64,000 nt of DNA from a bacterium (GTDB lineage Bacteria > Hinthialibacterota > Hinthialibacteria > OLB16), in assembly GCA_022072055.1 (NCBI GenBank), contig JAJVIK010000009.1:151289-215288 (forward strand), written 5' to 3'. A model generated the notes under the pieces. It was given only the letters and a program-made list of their open reading frames with translations, was not told the DNA's origin and did not search any database. The translations under genes were made by a program, and so were the position numbers. How positions within the stretch are numbered: the first letter of the stretch is position 1; each line of letters opens with the position of its first letter. This document shows, one piece after another, positions 28,618 through 37,088 of the stretch.

Positions 28618-29298
28618 ATGGCGAAGGCAACCCTGACCCTCAAGGACACGCTCAAGCAGCTCGAGGCGCTCGGCGATGAGAAGGTCCGCGCGCACAACAG
28701 GAAACATGGCGCTGGGGACAATCAGTTCGGGGTCCGCCTCGGGGACATCCGCAAGCTGGCCGCCAAGATCAAGATCAATCACCCCTTGGCGATCGCTCTT
28801 TGGGGCGCCGGGAACCTCGATGCCCGGCTCCTCGCGACCCTTCTGATCAAACCCGCGGAACTGTCTCGCGACGAGATGGACCGGATGGCGCGGACCGCCG
28901 GCGTTGCGCAGGTTGCGGATTGGCTGATGTCTTATGTGGTCAAGAGCCATCCCGACAAGGAGTCTCTTCGACAATCCTGGATGGAGGACAAGGACCCTTG
29001 GGCCGCCCGCGCCGGATGGAGCCTGACTTCCGAGCGAATCGGGAAGAATCCGGAGGGACTTGATCTTCCGGGGCTGCTCGACCGTATCGAGGCTGAGATG
29101 GGCAGTGCCGCGCCGGAGGTGCAGTGGACAATGAACTTCTGTCTTGCGGGCATCGGGATTCACTTCCCAAAGCATCGCAAGCGCGCCATCGCGATTGGAG
29201 AGAGACTGGGAGTCTACCGCGACTACCCGGTTTCCAAGGGCTGCACCTCTCCCTTCGCCCCGATCTGGATCAACGAAATGGTGCGCCGTCAAGGTTGA
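28618..29298 (+). CDS. AlkD-like DNA alkylation repair enzyme
   Basis: 226 residues. The HEAT-like repeat protein matches the AlkD/AlkC DNA glycosylase family: an N-terminal helix ending NQFGVRLGDIRKLAAKIK, LAIALWGAGNLDARLLATLLI, VADWLMSYVVKSHPDKESLRQSW, DPWAARAGWSLTSERI and VQWTMNFCLAGIGIHFPKHRKRAIAIGERLGVYRDYPVSKGCTSPFAPIWI. Family members remove bulky or cationic alkyl purines without base flipping. This subgroup (DNA alkylation repair protein, 225-235 residues) is widespread but less well tested than AlkD itself. The start has GAGGAGACCC before the ATG. No neighbour shares its function. Confidence 0.85.
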   Translation: MAKATLTLKDTLKQLEALGDEKVRAHNRKHGAGDNQFGVRLGDIRKLAAKIKINHPLAIALWGAGNLDARLLATLLIKPAELSRDEMDRMARTAGVAQVADWLMSYVVKSHPDKESLRQSWMEDKDPWAARAGWSLTSERIGKNPEGLDLPGLLDRIEAEMGSAAPEVQWTMNFCLAGIGIHFPKHRKRAIAIGERLGVYRDYPVSKGCTSPFAPIWINEMVRRQG

Positions 29299-29436
29299 AC
29301 GTACGAGCCATCGGACACGAATTCAGGGACTATGTCCGCCTCTGTCCCAAAAGTGTGTGCTTCGCGCCAGTCTGGACACACCCAATCGGATGGAACTGGG
29401 ATAGGATGCAATGTGAAGATTGGAGGCAAGGCTTGA

Positions 29437-29691
29437 ATGAGTGTTCACGTTGCCCTTGAGATGCCCGAAGACGCCTTTTCGGCACTCCGAACCAACCCTG
29501 AGAATTTCGCCCGTGAGATGCGTCTCGCGGCCGCGGTGAGATGCTACGAACTTGGGATGATCTCTCAAGGGAAAGCGGCTGAGATCGCCGACCTGAGTCG
29601 TCAGGAATTCATGTTGGCTTGCTCGCGTCTGGGGGTCTCCCCCTTTCAGACCAAGCCCGAGGAATTGGCCGAGGAATTCGCGCGTGAGTAG
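29437..29691 (+). CDS. UPF0175 family antitoxin
   Basis: 84 residues. The family pattern is clear: a short N-terminal strand (VHVALEMPEDAFSAL), FAREMRLAAAVRCYELGMISQGKAAEIADLSRQEFMLACSRLGVSPF, and an acidic end. The central helix-turn-helix-like part (ISQGKAAEIADLSRQEF) is typical of UPF0175 proteins, which usually pair with a PIN-domain (DUF3368) toxin. A GTG start for that toxin overlaps the antitoxin stop, but the toxin is cut after 24 residues. GGAGG lies about 11 bases upstream of the ATG. Confidence 0.85.
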   Translation: MSVHVALEMPEDAFSALRTNPENFAREMRLAAAVRCYELGMISQGKAAEIADLSRQEFMLACSRLGVSPFQTKPEELAEEFARE

Positions 29692-29758
29692 GAGCTGGGT
29701 GGTCAACACTGCCCCGCTCATTGCATTGGCGAAAACCAATCACATTTGGGCTTTTTGA
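29684..29758 (+). pseudogene. Truncated PIN-domain (DUF3368-type) toxin
   Basis: From GTG 29684 the frame reads MSRSWVVNTAPLIALAKTNH then IWAF and a stop. The VVNTAPLIALAK start is the first strand and metal-ligand region of DUF3368 PIN toxins, which normally run about 150 residues. The frame ends one base before a 3' tRNA fragment, so the rest of the toxin was lost at that junction. Confidence 0.7.
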
Positions 29759-29759
29759 A

Positions 29760-29787
29760 TGGCTGGGGAGCCAGGACTCGAACCTGG
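29760..29787 (-). other. 3' tRNA fragment, candidate attachment-site remnant
   Basis: On the minus strand this reads as the T arm (CCAGG TTCGAGT CCTGG, 29771-29787), the 3' acceptor strand CTCCCCA (29764-29770), discriminator G and CCA (29760-29763). No matching 5' acceptor (TGGGGAG), D arm or anticodon arm lies within 100 bases upstream, so it is not a whole gene. Such fragments form when an integrative element inserts at a tRNA 3' end. Given its orientation, the intact tRNA should lie at higher coordinates, with the element between. No integrase is visible. Confidence 0.6.
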
Positions 29788-29891
29788 AAACTCCTGCTCC
29801 AAAGGCACCGCAGGTAGCCTGTCGAACCGTGAAGAATCTCGGTTTTTCAGGGGTCTTTCAAACTCAAGGGGGGCTCAGGCCACGTTCAAAC

Positions 29892-29907
29892 ACCCCCAGA
29901 AGGGGGT
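29892..29907 (-). terminator. Short hairpin downstream of drmC
   Basis: ACCCCC (29892-29897), loop AGAA, GGGGGT (29902-29907). It lies about 115 bases past the drmC stop in the otherwise featureless gap 29788-30020. No T-run follows on the minus strand, so terminator function is uncertain. Confidence 0.3.
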
Positions 29908-30020
29908 CCTGAGGTGCAAAATGTGAAAGAAATGTGAACGGCAATTCTCCGAGCATGATCCGTTTGCGTCCAGGGTTGGCGTTGCCCTGGGAAGGTCGGA
30001 CTTCGAGGATGAATGGTCTT

Positions 30021-30842
30021 CTAGGCGTTCCAAACGGGAACAAGGGTTCCGTCTCGGATCAGAAAAGAGAAATGCTCATCGACTCGCTTGGGGAGCTCTC
30101 CCCCCGATATGACCACGCCCAGTTCAATGTTCAGGTCTAATGCAAATTCAGTCAGGTTCGCGCTCGATACATAGAGCGTGTGATTATCGGCGATCACGGC
30201 CTTTGCGTGCAGCGAACCGTGCTTGCCCTCAGGATCCTTCTCCCGCATATCAGCAGGCCAGACAAGAACCGTACAGGCCCGAGAGATCTCTTCTCCGAGA
30301 CCTTCAATCATGTCAAAGGTTGTCTTTCCTCCGCTTGCATCAGCCGATTCAAGGATGATCCGGATTTGCACACCTCGATTGGCTGCCTGAATCAGCGCCT
30401 CCCGGATGGAGTCCACCTTGTAGACTGCGAAGCAAACCACCGTAAGTCTCTCCCTGGCTGAATGAATCAGCTGGAGCAGGACTTGTCGAGTTCGGCGGAA
30501 AGAGGTTTCTGATGCGTGCGGCCCGGTCCAGACAATCTCTGTTGTCTGTGAGTCTTCGTGTCCCATCCCGGTCAAGCTCAGCGCTCTCAGTCCAAAGGCG
30601 ATGGACTCGGGCGAGAGAGTATCCCGGTACTCTCTCCATTCTTCCAGGAAATCGTCCAGCAAATCTCTCCCCGCCGCATAGGGGATGACCGATAGAATCC
30701 TCGACCGGCTTGTTTGCCAATCACCCGTATCGAATTCCGCAATCCGATCGGAAAGACCATCCAGGACTTTGGGATGGAGGTGTCGAGCCAAAGCCAAGGC
30801 GGCTTGGATGACTTCATTGTAAGCTCCAGAGTTGCATCCCAT
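30021..30842 (-). CDS. drmC: DISARM protein DrmC (phospholipase D-like)
   Basis: 273 residues from the ATG at 30842, which shares its A with the drmB stop (TGATG coupling). The N-terminal helical part (VIQAALALARHLHPKVLDGLSDRI) precedes a single PLD-type domain from about residue 130: a first half VLLQLIHSARERLTVVCFAVYKVDSIREAL and the HKD motif in SLHAKAVIADNHTLYVSSANLTE (H-x-K-x4-D, then SxN). It ends the DISARM operon. DrmC is conserved in DISARM, but reported work found it dispensable for protection in at least one system. Confidence 0.88.
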   Translation of the reverse strand: MGCNSGAYNEVIQAALALARHLHPKVLDGLSDRIAEFDTGDWQTSRSRILSVIPYAAGRDLLDDFLEEWREYRDTLSPESIAFGLRALSLTGMGHEDSQTTEIVWTGPHASETSFRRTRQVLLQLIHSARERLTVVCFAVYKVDSIREALIQAANRGVQIRIILESADASGGKTTFDMIEGLGEEISRACTVLVWPADMREKDPEGKHGSLHAKAVIADNHTLYVSSANLTEFALDLNIELGVVISGGELPKRVDEHFSFLIRDGTLVPVWNA

Positions 30843-32743
30843 CACAATTCCCCACCGCTGAAGAAGGCCGTCTCCGAGCGATTAAGAGTCTCAGCGAGAA
30901 CAGATCGATCAAGATACCGGTTGCCGCATTCGCAGGATGTCTCGGACAGGAAGAGGCACGCATGACACGCAGCGGCATGGATAGTGTATCGGTCAGAGGC
31001 CGGATGGTGCTCTGAACAGAGCGGGTCAGACGAACACAATCGCGCTCTTTCAAGGGCTTGGGACAGATGAAGGATCAAGCTTGCGGCCCTGCCCAGACTG
31101 ACCAGTCCGCCGAGAGTCCCCTCGCTGTCTGAGGCTACCGTGTAAATCAGCACACCCGCCATCGGACCCGATGGCTCCGTTGATTCTGCCGAGTAGATTC
31201 TCTCTCGGATGCTGGCTGAGGTGTATCCGCACTCCAACGAGAATTGGCGCATCAGGGCGTGGGCGAAAGAGTGGAGCAGGACGAATCGCATTCCCCGAAA
31301 GCCGGCTTCCGGGTGGTCGATATTTCGAGTCCGACGCCAGCGGCAGTGGCCCTGGAAGATTTCCTCCGAGAGCTCTCTCACGGCCTTCTTCTGGAGCCAG
31401 TCATGGAGCCTCGTTTCCGAGAATTGGATGAAGATTCCCTCTCCTCGAACCTCGGTTGCGGGAACCCACTTCGGATTGGTTCTTGAGAGCGGAGCTAGCC
31501 GCTGTATTTCGCCTTCTTCGTAGAGAGCGAAATCCTCCAGTGAATCGATTCGTGAAAAGCCTATGATGGACCGCACTTCCCGCATCTTCTCCACGAGGAC
31601 GACTTTCTCTATGAGGCCCTCAAAACCTCCGGGAACAGCAACCTGAGAAAGAACAAAATCTCGAGTAGATCTAACCTTGCCCGGATTCGAAAGGACCTCC
31701 CATTCAGGCGCCTTGATGTCTGCATCAGAGAAGCCTTGGTCTCCGAGTCGTGCACGGTAGTCTTGAATGGCCTTCAGAACTTCATGGTCTTCGAACTTCT
31801 TGAGGAGAGGGATGGATTTCTTGATGTGCTTTATCTCGATGAGCTGTTCCACTTCGTTCAGATCGGCCCAGTTAAGAGCGATGATCTCGCCAATCTCGGA
31901 GATCGTTTGTGGAATCGAGATAGCTGAAACCACCGCCGGGAACCACGCGTTCGAGGCGCCCAATAGGAGGGTCTTCAATTGGTGGGGACCGCCATTGTCG
32001 CCGGTGCAACCTTCTTCCTGGGTGCTTCGCAGGTGGGGATGGCGTCCTTTGCAGTAGGGGAGGAACTGCTTGCCCTGCTCGCCAAACGCCGCCGACATTC
32101 TTCGACTTGATCCGCAATTGGTGCACTTGACCTGAACGTCAGCAGCCTCTCCCGAGACGCCGAACTCCTCCAAACGAAGCTGGGGTCTCTCGCATTTCTC
32201 CCCCCGGTGAACAAAATCCACCCACGGGAAATCGTCCAGGTGTCCTGCCTCACAGGCAACCATGAAACGGACAGGGAGAACGGCCGGGGGCTTCTTTGCG
32301 CGGCAGTTTGTATGGACGAATCTGCTTCTTTCGGGAGCAAAGGGTTTCGGGTCGAGATTAAATAGACCCGACGAAAGCGGCGCAAGGGTTTTGCAGACTG
32401 GGCAGACCATCCAACGTGGGAAGGGGGAGCATGGGACGCCGACAAGGTTCTCGTACCCCAGAGCATCGTTCCCAAACCCATTTCCTTCTTGGACGGCAGG
32501 TGGCATCAGGAGCTGCTCGACTTGGTCGCCCAGCCTCCGCTTAACTTGCGCCAAGAGCCGCTGTTCAGTGAGCACTGTGGAATGAGTCAGGTCCCACTCA
32601 TCGAGCCCCATCACCATCACCGAAAGGTTCGGCAGGTCGATGAGGGCGCCGACCCCTGAAGAATGCAGAAGCTGGGTTGGGCGGATCTCCCCAACCTTCT
32701 TGGCGAATCTGCTGCTCCCCCGCCTAGCCGAGTTACTCCGCAT
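30842..32743 (-). CDS. drmB: DISARM protein DrmB (DUF1998)
   Basis: 633 residues from the ATG at 32743, chosen because GGGAGGAGG lies just upstream; it overlaps the drmA stop by 11 bases. The N-terminus VGEIRPTQLLHSSGVGALIDLPNLSVMVMGLDEW is a DrmB signature. Zinc-type clusters follow (CPVCKTLAPLS...HTNC, CEAGHLDDFPW, CTNCGSSRRM). The C-terminal DUF1998 domain has LLHSFAHALMRQFSLECGY, GVLIYTVASDSEGTLGGLVSLG, CSSDPLC and AACHACLFLSETSCECGNRYLDR. DrmB forms a complex with the DrmA helicase that recognises phage DNA with free 5' ends. Confidence 0.92.
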   Translation of the reverse strand: MRSNSARRGSSRFAKKVGEIRPTQLLHSSGVGALIDLPNLSVMVMGLDEWDLTHSTVLTEQRLLAQVKRRLGDQVEQLLMPPAVQEGNGFGNDALGYENLVGVPCSPFPRWMVCPVCKTLAPLSSGLFNLDPKPFAPERSRFVHTNCRAKKPPAVLPVRFMVACEAGHLDDFPWVDFVHRGEKCERPQLRLEEFGVSGEAADVQVKCTNCGSSRRMSAAFGEQGKQFLPYCKGRHPHLRSTQEEGCTGDNGGPHQLKTLLLGASNAWFPAVVSAISIPQTISEIGEIIALNWADLNEVEQLIEIKHIKKSIPLLKKFEDHEVLKAIQDYRARLGDQGFSDADIKAPEWEVLSNPGKVRSTRDFVLSQVAVPGGFEGLIEKVVLVEKMREVRSIIGFSRIDSLEDFALYEEGEIQRLAPLSRTNPKWVPATEVRGEGIFIQFSETRLHDWLQKKAVRELSEEIFQGHCRWRRTRNIDHPEAGFRGMRFVLLHSFAHALMRQFSLECGYTSASIRERIYSAESTEPSGPMAGVLIYTVASDSEGTLGGLVSLGRAASLILHLSQALERARLCSSDPLCSEHHPASDRYTIHAAACHACLFLSETSCECGNRYLDRSVLAETLNRSETAFFSGGEL

Positions 32744-35700
32744 CGCCTCCTCCCTCATCAACTAAAACCAGATTCACGGGAGGCTCAACTTCTCTGAGGG
32801 AGGTCAGGCAGGTGAATTCATCCCACGGCCGGGTTTCGGGCCTGGATAGAAGTCCGATGGTCCGTGAATCCTTGACTGGCTCGTAGCCCAAGGCGGAGTG
32901 GCCTTCCTTGGCCTTATGAGCGCGGTTTTCCCATTCGTCCAGCTTCTTATTGATTTGATCTCTGATGGCTGTTTTGACGTCAGCCCCTCCCAAGATCGAG
33001 TGCGCGCGGTCCGGTATCATTTCCAAACATCTTGAGATGTTGTCGTGAGGTCGTTTGAGGGACTCACATCTGTTGTTTGCGTTGAAGTCCAGCCCATGAT
33101 TCCTGATGTACCCGACGAGCACGCCGCTCAAACCACGCTGAATAGCCCCTTCGGAAAAAGGAGTAACGGAAAGCGCTTCGACATGCTTATAGAACGTGGC
33201 GTGGTAGTGCTCGAAAGTCTCATAGTGCGAGAGGTCTCGCGGCCGGGCCCAATTATAGACGGTGCACACGAGCCCCGGAAAGCTACGACCTACGCGGCTG
33301 GTAGCCTGGATGTACTCGGCGGAGGTTTTCGGCTGGCTGGAAACCACCATCAGGCCCAAGCGTTTCACGTCCACCCCTACAGAAACCATGTTCGTCGCCA
33401 GGAGAACATCGATCGGTTTTGAGCCCGAGGCTGGGAATGCAAGCTCCAGGCGATCCAGTATGGTAGGAATGTCTGTCGCCCTGATCCGGGAGGTCAGCTC
33501 TTCAAGGGTAAACTCGGTGATAGTCCGGTCTGCAAGCCCACGATCCTTCGTATCGCGCAGGCGGGATCGCATGTCATCAAGGACCAACCTCCGGGCGCCT
33601 CCGAGGTCTCGCAGCGAGTTGAAGTAACCTACCAGTGTCATCCACGGATCAGCCCTCTCGCCGAACTGCTCAAACAGCTTCTGGGCCGCGGCGAGATGCG
33701 CGACAAAGACACGAATCAGAGCCGCTTTGATTCTTCTCCCCGGGGCGCAGACGCCGATGTATCGCCGCCCAGGGTGTTGCTCGCCGGGGGGACGCTGGAG
33801 AGCGAAGAAGTTATTCTCTATGCCCAGTCCGGTTGGGGGAAAGATCTGTACAGACCTGGAAAACAGAGCGTTTACCTGGTCGAGAGCGCGCCGGATGGTG
33901 GCTGTCGATGCGATCACCTTCGGCTGGACCTTCTTTCCTTCCAGATCCCATTCGCAAAGAGAGTCAATAGCGGTCTCATAGAGTCCCACGAGGCTCCCCA
34001 AAGGGCCGCTGATGAGATGCAGCTCATCCTGGATAATCAGGTCGGGAGGACGAAGGGGTGATGCAGGAATTGTCTTCGCTGATGGAAGCCTTCCCTTGGC
34101 GGGGTGGGAGTTTGAATCTTCGATCTCGGGGGACCGGAAGCCATGGCGCTCGCAGTAACCGTTGACCTGGCCAAAAAGCATCTGGGTTTCGCCCTTCCAT
34201 GGGAGCTGGGCGAACTTATCCACGGTGGCGATCAGGAGGGCAGGCAAGAGGCGGTAGATTTCTTCATCCACGACCAGCACTGGAAGGCCTTCGTCGGGCG
34301 AATTCAATCGGCTGAAAGGACAGCTCCCGAGCTGGTCTCCACAATAGATTAGAGTCCTTCCGCGTCCAGCGTTGAATGGCTCCACCGTGATGTCTCGCTC
34401 CGGTTTGATCTCATGCCCACACCAAGGGCAGTTGGTCAGCTGCGCGGGGGCACCCATTCCGCCAACCGGCCCTTGGCCCCGATGGAGTTTGACCGCCTCA
34501 TCACTTTGCTCGGTGGTGTTGGGCGTGGTCCGGTATCCCACCCACAGGCCGATACGGAAGGGCGTCCTGCCCCACCGCTCATCGCCGTTGCTTAGCGCCT
34601 CTCTGCGGATCATCTCGCAGGCGCACATCAACGCGGATGCGCGTTGAAACTGTTGGAGAGTCAGGAGCCTGAGCGTGTAGCGCATCAAGACCGCGACCCC
34701 GTGCTCTCCATCAAGCCCTCCCATCAAACCTTGGAGGCGGCGGATGGCCATGGCGAAAGCGGTCAGACCCAGGTACGCCTCGGTCTTGCCGCCTCCGGTG
34801 GGAAACCAGAGGAGATCGGCGACTTTGTCTCGGTCCTCATGGAGGGGATCCGAGAGCGAGGGGATGTTCAACAGAATGAAGGCGAGCTGGAAAGGACGCC
34901 ACGAGCGGTTTGCCGGAACGTCGATGCTCTCCAACGCAACCCTATTTCCACGGCGAATCTGTTCGGAGAACAGGGAATGGACGCGCTGGAGGGCCATGGC
35001 CCGGTTCATGAACCGGAAAGCCTCTAAAGGTTTCTCATCCTCCCGGCAGAGAGTCTCAATACCCGCCTCGATGCGCTTCAAAGCCAGCTCGCAAGCTTCC
35101 AGCGCCAGTTGAGCCGGAGTTCGGTAGTCCGCAAGCCCTTCTGATGGGTCCTTGATCTTCTTCCTTTCGGTCTCGATCCATTCGCGATAGGCCGCTGTCA
35201 GCGGATCGAGGCAGGCTCTGACATCTTTCTTCTCGATCCTCGAGAGAGTCTCCATGTCCAAGACCAAACTGTTGAGTCCGGGAATATCGGCGACTGTGGG
35301 CTGATCGGTAAACGGAACTTCATAAGCGGGGATGACAGCGGTGCGGATGCGTAGCGCCCGCTGTGTTTCTCTTTCCGGAAGGTCGGCGTGCACGCTGACT
35401 CCATGGCCGACAGCGAACTCGACATGGCGGCGATAGAGCATTTCATTGCGCTGGTCCTCAACGCTATCAAGGAGTTTGAGGAGATGCAGTGGAGGGGCTT
35501 TCTTGCGAAAGATGGGTTGGCCATCCGGCGACTCGACCGCCAGCTCCGGCTGGAACAGCCAAACCTCATCGCTGTTGCGCTTCTTCGGCTGTTGGTTGTT
35601 GACCAGGAAGAGGGTGACTGTCCAGGAGTCATCTCTCTTTCGGACTCGCCCCGTAACGATCACGTCAGGTTGCTGGTTCGAGGGTATCCAGGCGGGCAAG

Positions 35701-36224
35701 GGGCCCTCTGCAAGCCGGATCGGGGGGGAAGTCCCTTCTATCGGGGAGCGTTTCCAAACCCGTTTGGGTTCGCCCTTCTCATCGACCAGGATTTCACTGA
35801 CCTCTCGGCGGTAGCGGCCCCATCGGGCGGTGACCTGGATGTCCTTGGCGGAAGGGTCCACGCAGAATGTCAGGCCGAAGGAAGAGGCGAAAAGGTTGCT
35901 TCCCTGGGTGAGTTCGGGCTCTGTGTGTCCCTCTTCGGAAGAGTCGCCTTCGCTGGTCCCAAGCGCATCATACACGACAGGGGGAAAGATTTCCTCTCCG
36001 GCTTCTCTCCCTGGTATGACATCAACCCCGTCCTCGTTTTCTCTGCCTTTGCGCGGGGCGAGCATGCCCACCAGGTAACGGTCTCGAACGCTCCGCTCGG
36101 CGATCTCTTCCGTCAGCCCGCCAGCGGGACCGAGGAGGTCTTTGATGACCATCTCTTCGAGCTCAGACCGGAGCTCGGAGTGGGACTTGGTTCTTTCAGC
36201 GAGGAGGGGAGTCTTCTCGTTCAT
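32733..36224 (-). CDS. drmA: DISARM helicase DrmA
   Basis: 1163 residues from the ATG at 36224; a GTG at 36239 is possible and neither has a clear ribosome site. Superfamily 2 helicase motifs: LLWFPTGGGKTEAYLGL (motif I, near residue 475), IIQDELHLISGPLGSLVGLYE (motif II, near 732), ATNMVSVGVDVKRLGLMVV (motif V) and YIQATSRVGRSFPGLV (motif VI), followed by YNWARPRDLSHYE as in DrmA/DUF1998-linked helicases. CPWCGHEI...CGDQLGSCPFSR suggests an inserted zinc-binding unit. With DrmB it unwinds or loads on incoming DNA. It is separated from drmMI by a 1 kb insert of small genes. Confidence 0.92.
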   Translation of the reverse strand: MNEKTPLLAERTKSHSELRSELEEMVIKDLLGPAGGLTEEIAERSVRDRYLVGMLAPRKGRENEDGVDVIPGREAGEEIFPPVVYDALGTSEGDSSEEGHTEPELTQGSNLFASSFGLTFCVDPSAKDIQVTARWGRYRREVSEILVDEKGEPKRVWKRSPIEGTSPPIRLAEGPLPAWIPSNQQPDVIVTGRVRKRDDSWTVTLFLVNNQQPKKRNSDEVWLFQPELAVESPDGQPIFRKKAPPLHLLKLLDSVEDQRNEMLYRRHVEFAVGHGVSVHADLPERETQRALRIRTAVIPAYEVPFTDQPTVADIPGLNSLVLDMETLSRIEKKDVRACLDPLTAAYREWIETERKKIKDPSEGLADYRTPAQLALEACELALKRIEAGIETLCREDEKPLEAFRFMNRAMALQRVHSLFSEQIRRGNRVALESIDVPANRSWRPFQLAFILLNIPSLSDPLHEDRDKVADLLWFPTGGGKTEAYLGLTAFAMAIRRLQGLMGGLDGEHGVAVLMRYTLRLLTLQQFQRASALMCACEMIRREALSNGDERWGRTPFRIGLWVGYRTTPNTTEQSDEAVKLHRGQGPVGGMGAPAQLTNCPWCGHEIKPERDITVEPFNAGRGRTLIYCGDQLGSCPFSRLNSPDEGLPVLVVDEEIYRLLPALLIATVDKFAQLPWKGETQMLFGQVNGYCERHGFRSPEIEDSNSHPAKGRLPSAKTIPASPLRPPDLIIQDELHLISGPLGSLVGLYETAIDSLCEWDLEGKKVQPKVIASTATIRRALDQVNALFSRSVQIFPPTGLGIENNFFALQRPPGEQHPGRRYIGVCAPGRRIKAALIRVFVAHLAAAQKLFEQFGERADPWMTLVGYFNSLRDLGGARRLVLDDMRSRLRDTKDRGLADRTITEFTLEELTSRIRATDIPTILDRLELAFPASGSKPIDVLLATNMVSVGVDVKRLGLMVVSSQPKTSAEYIQATSRVGRSFPGLVCTVYNWARPRDLSHYETFEHYHATFYKHVEALSVTPFSEGAIQRGLSGVLVGYIRNHGLDFNANNRCESLKRPHDNISRCLEMIPDRAHSILGGADVKTAIRDQINKKLDEWENRAHKAKEGHSALGYEPVKDSRTIGLLSRPETRPWDEFTCLTSLREVEPPVNLVLVDEGGGDAE

Positions 36225-36239
36225 GGGTTCTGCCCACAC

Positions 36240-36308
36240 TCAAAGTTCGTCAAGCACTCTTTGAAACTCCTCCGGCGTCATTTCGATCTCACGGAGGATT
36301 TCGCGCAT
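36240..36308 (-). pseudogene. hicA-like toxin C-terminal remnant
   Basis: Between hicB and drmA a frame reads MREILREIEMTPEEFQRVLD then EL and a stop. This resembles the last helix of HicA mRNA-interferase toxins (...TLRxILRxxGxSxEEFxxLL). The open frame continues a few codons upstream into the hicB end (ESLTRPL), but the double-stranded-RNA-binding part with the catalytic histidine is absent. So the toxin is probably lost and only its tail remains. An independent short ORF is possible. Confidence 0.45.
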
Positions 36309-36319
36309 GAGGGGGCGGG

Positions 36320-36547
36320 TCAAAGATTCACCGCAATCTTTTGGATTCCAACGAAGGTGTCTTCCGCCACTGCATCGCCGTGGGCTTCCATCTCCTCCAG
36401 GCAGAGTTCGACAACTTCGCGCAGGTTGGATTGAAGTTCATCGAGGCTTGCCGCCTGGGTGTGGGCGCCAGGCACTGAGGGGATGTTGCCGACATACAGG
36501 CCGGTCTCGGAATCGTACTCCATGTAGGCGGTGAAAGTCTTTGTCAT
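36320..36547 (-). CDS. HicB-like antitoxin
   Basis: 75 residues from ATG 36547, with GGAGG about 11 bases upstream; an in-frame ATG at 36565 also exists. The sequence FTAYMEYDSETGLYVGNIPSVPGAHTQAASLDELQSNLREVVELCLEEMEA is the compact HicB fold that forms a partial RNase H-like domain and binds HicA. No DNA-binding tail is present. It sits inside the DISARM gene order between drmMI and drmA with only a remnant of the toxin. The ending DTFVGIQKIAVNL completes the domain. Confidence 0.8.
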   Translation of the reverse strand: MTKTFTAYMEYDSETGLYVGNIPSVPGAHTQAASLDELQSNLREVVELCLEEMEAHGDAVAEDTFVGIQKIAVNL

Positions 36548-36580
36548 TGGACGATCTTCCTCCATCGTTCGGGGTCTACC

Positions 36581-36799
36581 TTACCACAAACCTTCACACC
36601 ATTGTGCCGGGAGGGCGGGGTCGAAGGGGCGGTCATACCGGTAGGGTGTCCCACGGAGCGGGAATCGGCCTTGGGTGCGCGACCCGTCTGGGGCGGTTTT
36701 CACAATGACCTCGACTTGATCGCCTGCCTGGAACGGCACGGAATCAAGGGTGATCTGTCCGGTCTTCTGAACGGTCACAATGGTCTTGAAACTCGCCAT
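36581..36799 (-). CDS. Small antitoxin-like protein
   Basis: 72 residues with a strong ribosome site (AAAGGAG) before ATG 36799. The pattern TVQKTGQITLDSVPFQAGDQVEVIVKTAP...RFPLRGTPYRYDRPFDPALPAQW matches a family of short bacterial proteins with an AbrB/VagC-like swapped-hairpin start and a PLRGTPYRYDxPF tail, usually found just upstream of PIN-domain toxins. No PIN toxin follows here: the next gene is hicB after a 33-base gap. Function as an antitoxin is inferred from family context. Confidence 0.62.
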   Translation of the reverse strand: MASFKTIVTVQKTGQITLDSVPFQAGDQVEVIVKTAPDGSRTQGRFPLRGTPYRYDRPFDPALPAQWCEGLW

Positions 36800-36844
36800 G
36801 GCTCTCTCCTTTAAATCGCCATTCTAGAGCATTTCCCACTCGAA

Positions 36845-36929
36845 TGTAGCGTTGGAGGGACGCGCTTCGTCGCGTCCCATGGCTGCGCGAGACCGGCCAC
36901 GACTGAGCGTGGCCCTCCAAGGCGCTACA
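36845..36929. repeat. Two-hairpin palindromic repeat, copy B
   Basis: Outer stem TGTAGCG+TTGGAGGG (36845-36859) pairs with CCCTCCAA+CGCTACA (36913-36920, 36923-36929) with a GG bulge. Inner hairpin 1 is GGGACGCG/CGCGTCCC (36857-36864 and 36871-36878). Inner hairpin 2 is GGCCACG/CGTGGCC around loop ACTGAG (36902-36907), identical in loop to copy A at 28403-28408. The remaining gap 36930-37088 shows only a 43-codon open frame of low credibility ending inside the repeat. Confidence 0.78.
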
Positions 36930-37088
36930 CGATAGCGTTAATCGCTTGCGTAAATGTCCGCGCCCCTGACAGATAACCTGAACCGAAGCCGGTCATGCCG
37001 AATCCATTCCACCCTCCTCTCAGACCATCTCGTTTCAATCTGCCCGTCTCACGGCTCATGGCGCCCTCACTCCTTCAGCCTGATGTAT

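Noticed and set aside
29721..29912. 63-codon frame reading LGSQDSNLETP
   Set aside because: This string is the known false translation of an antisense tRNA 3' end; the DNA is the tRNA fragment described at 29760-29787.
36930..37061. 43-codon frame following the small membrane protein gene
   Set aside because: Arg/Gly-rich product with no domain, and its 3' end runs into the palindromic repeat.
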